NCBI GenBank assembly: GCA_026182355.1
Contig: JAPFBL010000167.1
Coordinates: forward strand, 526,001-590,000
Direction: 5' to 3'
Length of the DNA stretch: 64,000 nucleotides
From: Hermatobates lingyangjiaoensis
Lineage: Eukaryota > Arthropoda > Insecta > Hemiptera > Hermatobatidae
Under the pieces are notes generated by a model, which saw only the letters and a list, made by a program, of their open reading frames with translations, was not told the origin of the DNA and did not search any database. Positions 23,871-33,800 of the stretch are shown piece by piece (within the stretch, counting starts at the first letter, position 1; each line of letters begins with the position of its first letter). The position numbers and the translations under genes were made by a program.

Positions 23871-24836
23871 AAAGCCGGTAAACGGCTAACGTTATTACCA
23901 TCTAAGAAATCGGTTTAACAATAAAAAAAAAATTGAAAAAAGGAGAAGCTCTAGTTGGTACTAGAGCTCCATCGAGAAAAAGCATTTAGAAGATCGCGAT
24001 AAATGATGACACTGGCACCTTGAATAATGATAATCACGATTACTGACCGGGGAGAACTTTGTGCATAACAAATGATGCAAAGTGCACTTCCAAGCAGATT
24101 ACATGCGAGTGCACACTTTTTTACATATTAAAAAATAATTAATATATTTTCCTTTTTTTAATACGTTATTAATAAATTCAATTTTAATTCTAATGCCCTA
24201 TATTTAAAACAAATAAATAATTATTATTCAAATACAGTCTTACTTTGTATCCTCAGGTCTCGACCTGATTGGGAATTCATCCAATATCAGGATGAATATT
24301 GGGACATATTAGGAAAACATATGCGATAAGATGGCATATAATGAAATAAGCAACGCGGAAACTTTTCAATCGAATAAATAATAAAATGAAATCACAGAGA
24401 AAAAACAAAACTCACAAAGATACTTCAACTTCCTTCGTTATCAAGATGAAGGCATGAGAAACTTGTAAGGTAATCCAAGTCTCCAAGTCCTACAATGTTA
24501 GTTATTAGCATTTTAAATCTTGGCTTGTCGTGCAAGAGATGTATTTTGTATTATAACATATTTTACTTTAATTGGTAATTGTTAATATTTATACTTGAAT
24601 CTATTTTTTGACACTTCTGTGTTGATTTTTTTCGAAATAATCAAGCATACATTCATTACTTTAGCCTTAAGCAAAGCGGTCAAGGTTTTTTTTTTTTTTT
24701 AGAAAGTAAACATATGAGAAACTGAAAACAATAGGAGAAACAAAGTGGTTTGGTAGACTTGTAAACATGATCGACTAGTCAAGGAAAAGACCTTGCCTCT
24801 CCCTTGACAAAACTCACACAAAAACAAAAACAAAAA
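23871..24836. other. AT-rich DNA, nothing recognised
   Basis: No gene, RNA or repeat boundary is visible. A run of T occurs at about 24686-24701. Confidence 0.45.
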
Positions 24837-24838
24837 CA

Positions 24839-25093
24839 AATCCGGTTAACTTCATATTCCAGCCTAATCCCTGAAATTTTCAAAACTTCCAAACAAAAAC
24901 AAATCCGGTCAACTTCATATTCCAGCCTAATCCCTGAAATTTGCAAAACTTCCAAACAAAAACAAATCAGGTCAACTTTATATTCCAGCCTAATCCCTGA
25001 AATTTTCAAAACTTCCAAACAAAAACAAATCCGGTCAACTTCATATTCCAGCCTAATTCCTGAAATTTTCAAAACTTCCAAACAAAAACAATG
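24839..25093. repeat. 63-bp tandem repeat, four copies
   Basis: Units begin at TCCGG or TCAGG near 24841, 24904, 24967 and 25030, spaced exactly 63 bases. The unit contains CAACTTCATATTCCAGCCTA and CCTGAAATTTTCAAAACTTC. Because 63 is a multiple of three, frames stay open on both strands (21-residue repeats). This explains the two overlapping frames of about 100 codons, which I do not call genes. Confidence 0.9.
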
Positions 25094-25599
25094 ACACCTA
25101 TCTATGTTAGCTTAAGTAAGCTGCATAGCTGGCTTGATTTCATATGGAGAGTCCTGAACGTTACTTTACTCAAAACTTACATGTTCTGTGAATCAAATTA
25201 TTAAACTCAAAGCACATCTTCCAAATAAGGCGAAACTTTCATTTTGACCTTAACTCAACATCATCCAGGACACACAGCTGTAAACATCTGCCAACAGTTC
25301 TCTAACAATACTTTTAGTTATATCAAAATATACAAGTGTGGTATAAAGAATTGAATGGCCACATAGAGACTGTTGTGACAGCGAAAGGACTGAACAGTGG
25401 AAATATGTCAAGAATTAAAAACTCGAAAATTACAAATCTTATTCTCGGAAATACCAAGAGGGAGTAGAATTTTACCTTTTAACATATACAGTCATGAATA
25501 AAATTATAAATGAAGGAATGACTAGCACGGGCCAGCAAGTTACTTTTGAAAGGAATATGTACATTGTACATCAATATGGTCTCTCTACTGAACTAAAAC
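25094..25599. other. Nothing recognised
   Basis: AT-rich sequence without coding or repeat signature. Confidence 0.45.
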
Positions 25600-26420
25600 A
25601 CTGTTAGTTTAGTTTACTCTAGATTCTATGTCTGATCCATCTGACTGTGAATATACTCTAGACTCTGGTTGATGTAACATTTAGTATGCTCTACATCCTA
25701 TCTCTGACTACCAAGACTATGAGAGTACACTTGACCAGGGATCTTCAATCTTTTTGACGCCAAAATTTATTCGCGAGAACAAAAATAAAATTAACAACAA
25801 ATAAAAAAGGGAAAATTAAAATAAATTTGAACAATAGTAACTTTAATGAGATTGCTGTGTTGCATTAATAATAAATAAATTATTTATTTAATTTAGTCCT
25901 TTATTTTCTATTAAAAAATAAACAATTTCAAACATTTCGCGACCCCCGTTTAACCCTTTCGCGCGACCCACCGGTTGAAGATCCATGCACTAGACTCAGG
26001 CCATGGCTCATGTTGCACTTAGCATGCTCTACAGTATAAATCCAGCTCACCTGACGGTGATTGTACTCCAGACACTGGCATTGCCTCATATAGCATTTAG
26101 TGTACTATAGACTCTATCTCTGGCCCATTTGAGTGTGAGTGTACTCTAGACTCAGGCCTTGCCTGGTGCACGACTTATTATGCTACATCTCTACTAAACA
26201 CTTTAGTGTGATTATCCTGTAGACTAGACCGTGACATTGGCTCATTTAGGGTAATCTAGTCTCTGGCTTTGGCTCATGTGGCATTTACTAAGCTCTAGAC
26301 TTAGGCATTGACTGGTATAGCATCAGTCTATAGTGTACTATAGACTCTATCTCTAGCCCATCTGAGTGTGAATGTACTCTAGACTCTGGCTGATGTATGA
26401 TTTAGAGTAGTAATAATGCG
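25600..26420. repeat. Degenerate tandem repeat (TCTAGACTC-type units)
   Basis: Phrases such as TACTCTAGACTCTGGC, GCATTTAGT.T.CTCTA and CATCTGA.TGTGA recur about every 45-70 bases in varied combinations. The array is old and irregular. It is interrupted by a hAT MITE at 25737-25987. Confidence 0.65.
25737..25987. mobile_element. Short hAT MITE inside the degenerate array
   Basis: Left end CAGGGATCTTCAATC, right end ending GGTTGAAGATCCATG (inverted, imperfect). The flanking 8-mers are CACTTGAC (25729-25736) and CACTAGAC (25988-25995), one mismatch apart. At 251 bp it has no coding capacity. The interior near the right end has the CGCGACCC motif common in hAT ends. Confidence 0.8.
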
Positions 26421-27247
26421 GCTCAGACTTTGAATCTCTATTCCCAAATAATAGTCCATGACTCTAGAAACCCCAGAACAAATGTACATCTGAGTCCGAT
26501 TTACACTCCTCAGACTTAATTAATACATCATCGACCAGAACCCAAACAAATCTGTCCATTACGACCCATAAAATGTTTTTATATATAAAAAGTATTTTAT
26601 GCATCAGATATATAAAAAATAAAGGTAAAAGTTCAAAAGTACATGGCTATAAAAACAAGTTTAAACACATTAATCTTGAATGGGATATTAGAGTGACTTG
26701 AAATGTCATGCGGGGCCAGAGTCAAGGATACGGAATCGCGCAATAGTACATTAGATATCTACAAAGGCTGCGAGTCAAGCTAACCGATACACAAGGCCTG
26801 TGATTTATTCAAAAAGCGTAACTGTCAAGGGCGATGCACTGTCTTCCCGGAAGACTGTTGAGTCTGCAAGTTGACCGTATACTGCACCCAAGGCCATTCC
26901 CTACTTGGCCGTCTATTCAACCGAGCGAAAACTTCAAGCCATTTAAGTTTATTGCAAAACTTTGAAGAAGCTAATAAACTCTACTCGTTATTCCTGTAGT
27001 TTCAGCAAACTGTATTGCTCAGTTCACTATCACTAAATGATATAATTATAAATTAGTTTGTTCATAATAACTATAGGTGTACGAGAATAGCACCATTGAT
27101 ATACAGACGTTACTTATATGACATTTTTTTTTATTAGTTGCTTCAAACACAAATTATATTTAGGGTTATTTATAACTTTGGGCTAACCTTTAACCTGATG
27201 ATTAACATGAATCAGGTCGATACCCACTGGTCGCGCTCCCTAGGATG
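26421..27247. other. Nothing recognised
   Basis: AT-rich sequence; no recognisable gene or element. Confidence 0.4.
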
Positions 27248-27255
27248 GTCTAGGA

Positions 27256-27689
27256 CAGGGGTGTCAAACTCATTTTGGTCTGGGGGCCGAACACAACTTA
27301 AGTTTGATCTCAAGCGAGCCGTACCAACAAGCTAATTGAAAAATTGCATTGAGCTAACAATAAGTCTACCTTTTTCTTTGTATCAGTCAGTAATACTCAT
27401 AATTATTGTAAAGAAAACTAAGTGAATTATAAAAATCTTTATTAAAATCCGACACTCTATACCCACTACGACCACTATTGTCCATATTGACAGAGATATT
27501 TCGCTGGTCAAGGTACGAGGACAAAGGAAAAGTGGATAATTCAGCGCGTACTAAAACACTGCTGGATAATATAAGAACTGCAGGTTTTTAAGGACATTAT
27601 AGTAAACTGATTTTTTTTTTAATAATAATGCAGATTTATCCCCCGGGCCGGATCGAACACCAAGGTGGGTCGGATGTTTGACACCTGTG
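27256..27689. mobile_element. hAT MITE with 8-bp target duplication
   Basis: The left end is CAGGGGTGTCAAACTCAT; the right end is GATGTTTGACACCTGTG, inverted with small differences. GTCTAGGA is duplicated exactly at 27248-27255 and 27690-27697. The subterminal GGGGGCCG and CCGGGCCGG are typical of this hAT group. The 434-bp interior is non-coding. Confidence 0.9.
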
Positions 27690-27924
27690 GTCTAGGAGGT
27701 CTAAGATTGAGGGCTGCAGAAATAGCGTTTGGTTGTATTAATTATTAACAATTACAAGCTTGAGGTTAGTTGTACATAAACTAACAAATTATATAACCTG
27801 CCAAAGTAGCAACTTCGCCAAAGTTTCTTTAAATATTTCATGTCAACATATTTGCTCAAAGATTACAATTTACTTTTTTTTTCTTCCTGTTTTAAGTTTG
27901 GCCTGTTCTCTTTTAGAAAATACG

Positions 27925-28005
27925 CTCATGTTGAATACACCTGTTCCCACTAGATGACAGAAGTTAAGCAACTTTGGTGTGTTGACCAATTGGACAGGTG
28001 ACACC
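27925..28005 (+). repeat. 5S rRNA-derived sequence, copy 4
   Basis: CATGTTGAATACACCTGTTC, GATGACAGAAGTTAAGCAAC and TTGGACAGGTGACAC follow 5S rRNA order. It closely resembles copy 1 and includes the control-region equivalent. The following GTTGAGCTCTCAGTAATATGGC also matches the tail of copy 1 (CTCAGTAATATGGC), which shows that the copies share a non-5S tail, as a 5S-derived SINE would. Confidence 0.7.
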
Positions 28006-28280
28006 TCGTGTCGTTGAGCTCTCAGTAATATGGCCACTTGGATAATATATAATATGACTTGGTATATTGATAGTATATACTTGGATAACATATAAGGCGC
28101 AGAGCTTACAAAAGTCAGCATTGGAAACTTACCGCTTGTTTTAGTTCAAACATTTTAGTCATGTCTCTAATTTCTTACTGTGGTTTAGACGTTCATTTTA
28201 TTTGACTTCTTTATTTAAAAATTTCGTTATATTTATAGTTCACAAAGGAAAGAGAAAAACAGATAAAAACACACACTATA

Positions 28281-28322
28281 GACTCACTGCATATTTCGAC
28301 ATTCGTCGTCATCGGGCAGAAG
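28281..28322 (-). ncRNA. Hammerhead-like motif, family C copy 2
   Basis: Minus strand: CTGC, CCGATGA, C, GAC-GAAT-GTC hairpin, GAAATAT, GCAG. CTGC/GCAG is a perfect four-pair stem I, different in sequence from copy 1 (TATC/GATG), so pairing is conserved while bases change. The box has C for U4 and stem III is a base short, so this copy is probably inactive. Confidence 0.45.
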
Positions 28323-28391
28323 TTATATATATATAAAGATTTCACATAAAAACGTGAAATAACAATCAATGATCAAACCACAATATCAACT

Positions 28392-28452
28392 GGGAAACCA
28401 AGACTAAGATCTTTCAACCGACACATGCGGTCTTCGTCAGAGTCAAAAACCC
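28392..28452 (-). ncRNA. Hammerhead-like motif, family A copy 10
   Basis: CTGACGA, GACCGC...CGGTT hairpin, GAAA, GATC, TT, AGTC and GACT are all present on the minus strand. The stem II loop is changed (CATGTGT) while the arms are kept. Confidence 0.55.
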
Positions 28453-28483
28453 AACTGACTCTCACAACTGACAACAGTCAGTT

Positions 28484-28544
28484 GGGTTTTTGACTCTGAC
28501 GAAGACCGCTTGTTACGGTTGAAAGCTCTTAGTCTTGTTTTCCC
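28484..28544 (+). ncRNA. Hammerhead-like motif, family A copy 11
   Basis: Core intact except that the stem III palindrome GATC is GCTC. If the motif acts as a dimer, this copy would pair poorly with itself. Confidence 0.5.
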
Positions 28545-28572
28545 ATTTCATATTGTGGTTTGATCATTGATA

Positions 28573-29214
28573 TATAATATATATAAATGAAAAAGACAAC
28601 ACATAAAAGAAACGAGAACACTTACTGGATCAATATTTCTAACTGAAGTCCGTCATCAGGAAGGGAGAAGAAGGGAAGAAGAAGAGGTACTTGCGTTCAG
28701 TATTGTGAGTGGAAGGCGAGCCAAGTTAAATTATTTCAAACATTGATGAGTTGGCTCAAGTTTGTTTTAGAAATCCCATTCTTTAGAAGTGCAAATGCTC
28801 CCACACTGGATGTCCGCCTGTTATTTCCTTAAGAAATGATTGCTCAACTATAATGACTTCTGTAAAACCATTATGAATAAGCTAAGAAACGCAGCAAACA
28901 AAATCATGAACTCGCCTTAATTCGAATATTCACTAGACAAGTGCATCGTTTAATGCAAAAATAAATCATTTGGGTGCACAATATCAACTGTATTGTTCTT
29001 TTACAACCTCTGAGAGGTTGCAAATGATCTATTAAAAAATTGATGTTATTCAAAACAAACACAGGAAAAGTAACAACTGCCCAATAAATATACATGACCG
29101 ACTAGGTGACTAAATGTCAAAACTTACGATTAGATAAGCAGTTTACTTTTCCTGGATGAAATATTATCCTCGGGATCTACTCCAAGAAGATGAAAATCCA
29201 CTATATAGATATAT
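28573..29214. other. Mostly unrecognised; decayed family C-like piece
   Basis: At about 28630-28660 the minus strand reads CTTCCTGATGACGGACTTCAG then GAAATATTG, a family C-like remnant with a weak hairpin. No gene was seen in the rest. Confidence 0.35.
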
Positions 29215-29460
29215 ACAAACAAATTTTCAGATAATCCGTCTTCAAGAGGAAATAACAGTGAGAGACGAAGGACGCCGAAAATGCAAATGCAGAAGACCGT
29301 CCTGGCAGCTGACGGTCTCCTGCTGTTGTGTTTATATCGTGCTGGGTCTGCCTCTCTCATTTCTCCTGAAGACGGATTATCCGAAAATTTGAGTTAATAA
29401 GTTTGTCACTTATTCTCTTTGTGTTACTATTCTTCGTTTTTGAACTTGATTGTGTCCAAT
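29215..29460. repeat. Family D inverted pair
   Basis: A decayed minus copy (about 29221-29255) faces the best plus copy (29360-29394). The 3' flank TTCTCTTTGTGTTACT.TTCTT and GATCGACTTTCCG match the flanks at 9.4 and 21.9 kb. Confidence 0.65.
29360..29394 (+). ncRNA. Hammerhead-like motif, family D copy 6 (best copy)
   Basis: CTC, CTGAAGA at 29365, one C, GGA-TTA-TCC hairpin, GAAAATTT, GAG. Stem I CTC/GAG and stem II GGA/TCC are both perfect. The self-complementary AATT plus T occupies the stem III and cleavage position. Confidence 0.55.
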
Positions 29461-29538
29461 TTGGATCGACTTTCCGATTTTAAGCATATATATACATGAC
29501 TTAAATATCACAAAAAACAATATATATTAATTAAAATG

Positions 29539-29574
29539 CTCTAAGGCCTTTCGTCACAACATCATCAGAGAGAT
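29539..29574 (-). ncRNA. Hammerhead-like motif, family E copy 1
   Basis: Minus strand: CTCT, CTGATGA, one T, GTT-GT-GAC mini-hairpin, GAAA, GGCC, TT, AGAG. CTCT/AGAG is a perfect stem I; GGCC is the self-complementary stem III candidate. This is a fifth unrelated sequence with the same plan. Confidence 0.55.
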
Positions 29575-29872
29575 AAATGCTGATTGATATCTTCAAGATT
29601 GTTGGCATCCCTGTCTGAATTTAATGTTCCTTAACTTAAAGGAACTTACTTAAAATAACTTACTTATTTCTTTTATTAATATTTCATCTAGTTTGTAGAT
29701 GAAGTTTATAGTTAATATTAATAAAAGAAATAAGTAAGCAGACCAAGACTCCTTTAAGTTAAGGAACATTAAATTCAGACAGGGATGCCAACAATTTTGA
29801 AGATATCAATCAGCCAGGTTAACTGGTTAACTTGTTATTATGTTGTTTTTTTTTTTTTTTTGTTGCATTTAA

Positions 29873-29907
29873 CTCTCTCATGATGTTGTGACAAAAGGCC
29901 TTAGAGC
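29873..29907 (+). ncRNA. Decayed hammerhead-like motif, family E copy 2
   Basis: The opposite arm keeps GTTGTGAC, GGCCTT and AGAG, but the box reads CATGATG and GAAA is AAAA. Predicted inactive. Confidence 0.45.
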
Positions 29908-30000
29908 ATTTTAATTAATATATATTGTGTATTGTGGTATTTAATTCATATATTATATCAAGAGTTATTGTTGATTATTAATTTATATATATATATATAT

Positions 30001-30156
30001 AAATTGAACATAAACACGTGAAATAACAATCAATAATCAAAACCACAATATGAAATGTTGTCCGAAGTTCGTCATCAGGAAGAGAGTAGAAGGGAAGAAG
30101 AGGTACGTAGCGACTCTCCTTCCACCCCCACTCTTGAACGCACGTATGTGAAACCT

Positions 30157-30211
<55 letters not shown>

Positions 30212-30700
30212 AAAACGATTTCACATAAACTCGTGAAATAACAATCAATGAAAACCACAATATGAAAACAAGACTAATATCGTTCAACCGTGACGAAGAC
30301 TACTTGTTACGGTTGAAAGATCTTAGTCTTGTTTTCATATTGTTGTTTGATCACTGATATATATATATATATATATATAGAGTCGCCGCTCTACCTTCCT
30401 TCGGGACTCTTCGCCTCCTAATGACGACGATGGTCAAAGTATAGAAGTCAGTTATTTCTTTGTCTCTCTCTGTGCTACTTTCTTTTTAATCGGTTTATAT
30501 ATATATACTTAAAATAAACAGTGACAAATAGACTGAAACATGAAACATAGACGACCGTAATGGCGGTCGAAATATTGAAAAGTGAGTCTTTTCTTATGTT
30601 TCAGTCTATGTGTCACTGTTTATTTTAAGTGGTATCTGTCCTGCCGGACCGTTTTTCGTTTATCATGGTATATATATATATATATATATATTTTATTAAA
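30001..30700 (+). repeat. Composite repeat block, first copy
   Basis: In order: an AACATAAACACGTGAAAT flank, a CTTCGTCATCAGGAAGAGAG segment, (CA)n(TA)n at about 30158-30211, a chimeric family A copy (about 30290-30345), a family C-like copy (about 30415-30455), and a second palindrome with arms ACTTAAAATAAACAGTGACA at 30508-30635 whose centre holds GACCG-TAATGG-CGGTC followed by GAAATATTG. The whole block recurs in the same order at 32385-33060. Confidence 0.75.
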
Positions 30701-30864
30701 AATTAGCCATTAACTTTGTTCTTTTCGAGTTATTTTCAAGTTTTCTCACTATGGATTTCCACCTTTCTGGTAAAATAAGTAATTCACAAAGATTTATTCT
30801 TGACTTCCATTTTATTAACTAACAAGTTTTAACTATAACAAACAATAACCTTACATAAAATTAC

Positions 30865-30900
30865 ATACGACGTTCGGTCAGCTCTGACCATCTTCAGGCA
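30865..30900 (-). ncRNA. Hammerhead-like motif, family F
   Basis: Minus strand: GTGC, CTGAAGA, one T, a perfect GGTCA-GAGC-TGACC hairpin, then GAACGTC and GTAT. Compared with the others one A of GAAA is missing, leaving GAA plus CGT (ACGT expected). Stem I is weak, with wobble pairs. A single copy in this window, 0.6 kb from the Penelope-like coding remains. Confidence 0.4.
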
Positions 30901-31235
30901 CTATAACAATTCATAACAGACTCAAATACAAAAATAAAACTATCTAAATTATTAACATAATTATTAACATCCTACAGAATAAGAAATATCTACATGAATT
31001 GAGTGGGAGGTTATACAGGTTATAACGGTCCTCAGGGTTGCTATTAATTAAAGTATACGAATTTGAAAATAATCAGATGAACTTAATTTATCCTACGTTC
31101 CTGCTGCAGTTATATTCTGAGAAGCTCGTGTTGGTTGTTCAGGTTCGGCTTCTTTTTCTATGCAAGCGCTTCCAGATGTGTAGCCTTCTCAGGTCATTTC
31201 TTGATAAAGTAATGTGTTTTTTATTCATCTTCCCT

Positions 31236-31400
31236 GTTAGCTTGAGGCTATGGGTGCTTGCGTATGTCTTTCGGGGCACCTGCAGTCAGGTGCATTGTTA
31301 ATCCTGGATATGTTGTTGCTGTAGAACCAATGTAGCATGATCCATATGCATGATCCATATGTAAGGCATGATCCATTCAACCATATAGATGGTACTTGTA
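31236..31400 (-). pseudogene. Penelope-like element, inverted endonuclease-end fragment
   Basis: Minus-strand bases 31240-31345 are an inverted copy of 32170-32280: the block with CATTGGTTCTACAGCAACAA, GGATTAACAATGCACCTGAC and TGCAGG. It encodes the HWFYSNNIS-like and NAPDCRCPE-like residues in one frame. It lies back to back with the plus-strand remnant that follows, as in the inverted arrangements common in this window. Confidence 0.55.
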
Positions 31401-31439
31401 TTATCAAATTGATGGAGTGGCAATGGGTCACCATTAGGT

Positions 31440-32290
31440 GTTTTTCGCCAACTTCTATATGTGCCATATTGAGATTTAGTGCTTGCACAAGAATCGATAA
31501 GCAAACCAACATGTATTGTGATATGTCGACGACTGTTTATTGGCCACAAATTAGAACACATCGACACCTTAAGAAATGCATTCGAAGCAATCTCTGTCCT
31601 CAAGTTCACAATAGAACTCTGTACGGAAAAACAAAACTTCCTGGATGTCACTATTAATGAAAACATTGATCACTATACAACATCAGTTTACGTAAAACCT
31701 ACAAAAGGTGGAATCTATTGAACGTCGGAGTGAATGCCCTAACAGGTATAAAGATGGAACAGTACGAGCATCATACATCGAGCTTTCAAAACTCTTCAAA
31801 TTGGTTCTTTTTATATTGCAATAGAAAGGATAAAACAAGTTTTATTACAATGGATACAGCAATAGGTACTTTGACAATCTCTTACACAAATATATTTCCA
31901 GATTCAAACACGAAGGACCAGCCACACACCAGGTACAATACAAACGGTCTACTATAGAAACAATTTTCCAATCATTAAAAACCGATGAAAGAATACTGAA
32001 GACCATATTAAAAACAATACAAAGTGCAACAATTCGGAGACAACTGAAGATTAGAATTACTATAGAAGTTTTGCACAACACACTTAATAGTCAAGAATAA
32101 TTTACTGCAAAAACACTCTTGCAAAGACCAATGTGGTATACCAATACAATTGTACCATAGGAAACTGTGATCCTTAAATCATGCTACATTGGTTCTACAG
32201 CAACAACATTTCAGGGATTAACAATGCACCTGACTGCAGGTGCCCGAAAGAACATACGCAGAGCACCCATAGCAACGAATAAATTTAAAC
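31440..32290 (+). pseudogene. Decayed Penelope-like element: RT C-terminal part and GIY-YIG region
   Basis: The RT catalytic box YVDD is encoded at 31522-31533. After a frame change, HIDTLRNAFEAISVLKFTIE, NFLDVTINEN and TTSVYVKPT follow; these are the characteristic Penelope RT C-terminal strings (IKFT.E, FLDV, T.VYVKPT). Further on, after stops and shifts, a frame near 32170-32270 reads YIGSTTTTLS-like then LTMHLTAGAPKEHT, the GIY-YIG endonuclease region of these elements. At least several frameshifts and stops prevent expression. Penelope-like elements carry hammerhead ribozymes in their terminal repeats, which fits the motifs around it. Confidence 0.75.
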
Positions 32291-32384
32291 AGTGATAAAA
32301 ACACAACCTAAATTAAACTGTGGACGTAGGATTTAATTATTATAGTATCATATCTGATTATTTTCAATATTCGTTAGTATTTAT

Positions 32385-33016
32385 ATATATAATATTGAAC
32401 ATAGACACGTGAAATAACAATGATAACTCAAAACCATCAATATGAAGATATTGTCTAAGTTCGTCTCAGGAAGAGAGTGAGGGAAGAAGGTATATGTTCA
32501 CTTCACCCACTTTAACGCACGTATGTGAAACCTTTTCAAACCACCAAACACAAACTATATATAATATATATATATATATATATAAACGATGTTCACATGA
32601 ACTCGTGAATAACATAGTGAACCCAATTGAAAAGTAAATCGTTCAGACCGTGACCGAACTACTGTTACGGTTGATAAGATCTTAGTATGTTTCATATTGT
32701 TGTTTGAACTATATTATTATTATATTATAAGTCGCGCTCTACCTTCCTTCGGGACTCTTCGCCTCCTAATGACGACGATGGTCAAGTATAGAAGTCATTA
32801 TTTCTTTGTCATCTCTCTGTGCTACTTTCTTTATCTAAATAGGTTTATATATAATACTTAAAATAAACAGTGACAAATTAGACTGAAACATGAAACATAG
32901 ACGACCGTAATGGCGGTCGAAATATTGAAAAGTGAGTCTTTTCTTATGTTTCAGTCTATGTGTCACTGTTTATTTGAAGTGTATCTGTCCTGCCGGCCGA
33001 TTTCGTTTATCAGTTA

Positions 33017-33056
<40 letters not shown>

Positions 33057-33060
33057 TCTT
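32385..33060 (+). repeat. Composite repeat block, second copy with many single-base gaps
   Basis: Same order of parts as 30001-30700. The 32400-32720 half lacks many single bases relative to the first copy, while 32740-33000 is nearly identical, including the GACCG-TAATGG-CGGTC centre and the CCTAATGACGACGATGGTCAA piece. This pattern could be unpolished sequence or an unmerged second haplotype rather than a true genomic duplication. Confidence 0.7.
33011..33056. repeat. (TA)n microsatellite
   Basis: About 20 TA units with one irregularity at the edge of the composite block. Confidence 0.9.
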
Positions 33061-33576
33061 TGAGAAATGATAAAACCATACGACAGCTATTATAATTCAA
33101 TAGTTAATTAATAGTTAATAGTTAATTTAATAGACGCACGAATAATACAAAGTTTTTAATTTGTCTGCCTGATATCATCAGTCTTTCTTTACTTATCTTG
33201 TCGATAATTCACTTGACATATCGACCATAGTAAAGTGTGTGGTTCTCCTATTTATAGTTTAAATATTTGTATCATTCTTAGTGTTTGAATATTACAACCT
33301 CGATTCCATAAAAATGAATGCAATGTTTTTTTTATGGAGATGGACAACTTAAAGCATTTGTTGTTAGTTTCCGTTATAATTCATCATCTACTAAATTTAA
33401 ATAAACAAATTTAAAAACAACCACCTATGGTGTATCTAGATCGTTATTATTGCCGAAGAATAGTGAAATCCACACCAATTTTATCTTTATGGCACAATTT
33501 CTATTTCTATAACATAATTGGTAAATTCTAACGTAGTGCAGTTATTACTCGTATGTCATATTTACTTATTGTAGGG
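33057..33576. other. Nothing recognised
   Basis: AT-rich sequence. TAGTTAATTTAATAG-type short repeats occur at about 33099-33132. Confidence 0.4.
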
Positions 33577-33614
33577 TAAAAAGCTAATCAAATGGTCTCC
33601 ACATATAAAAATTT

Positions 33615-33670
33615 AATCGTATAAACAATGCGTTTCAAACACGTAGTGTTCTTCAGGCATTAACTACAAC
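33615..33670 (-). ncRNA. Hammerhead-like motif, family B copy 2
   Basis: Minus strand: CTGAAGA, AACAC-TAC-GTGTT hairpin, then TGAAACGCATTG. The palindrome CGCG has become CGCA. Confidence 0.45.
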
Positions 33671-33689
33671 AGTTGTACCACTGACACTC

Positions 33690-33749
33690 AATCGTAGTTA
33701 ATGACTGAAGAAAAACACTACGTGTTCGAAACGCGTTGTTTATACGATT
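33690..33749 (+). ncRNA. Hammerhead-like motif, family B copy 3
   Basis: CTGAAGA, a hairpin with arms AACAC/GTGTT, GAAA, CGCG, TT. An outer stem I helix AATCGTA (33690-33696) pairs perfectly with TACGATT (33743-33749) across an internal loop, as in long-stem hammerheads that use loop contacts. Two extra A lie between the box and the hairpin. Confidence 0.5.
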
Positions 33750-33800
33750 ATATTTTTATATGTGGAGACCATTTGATTAGCTTTTTACAATACAATAATT

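Larger units (their letters stand above)
28338..28572. repeat. Family A palindrome, full arms
   Basis: A minus copy and a plus copy face each other across CTCTCACAACTGACAACAG. Arms extend outward through ATTGTGGTTTGATCATTGAT into (TA)n-type sequence on the right. Confidence 0.75.
29498..29935. repeat. Family E long palindrome
   Basis: The left arm (29510-29690) and right arm (29700-29930) are inverted copies through TTAATTAAAATGCTCTAAGGCC, GATATCTTCAAGATTGTTGGC, CATTAAATTCAGACAGGGAT, ACTTAAAGGAAC and TTATTTCTTTTATTAATATT. The right arm has an insertion with a poly-T tract (about 29845-29861). Hammerhead-like motifs lie near both outer ends. Confidence 0.8.
33577..33800. repeat. Family B palindrome
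   Basis: Arms share AAAAAGCTAATCAAATGGTC, TCCACATATAAAAAT and ATCGTATAAACAA. Centre loop at about 33665-33695. Hammerhead-like motifs lie at the inner ends of both arms, pointing outward. Confidence 0.8.

Noticed and set aside
24779..25094. Overlapping ~100-codon frames on both strands with 21-residue repeats
   Set aside because: Explained by a 63-bp tandem repeat whose length is a multiple of three; no start context or family.
31298..31666. 122-codon minus-strand frame as a gene
   Set aside because: Part antisense of the Penelope RT remnant and part inverted endonuclease fragment; a chance fusion.
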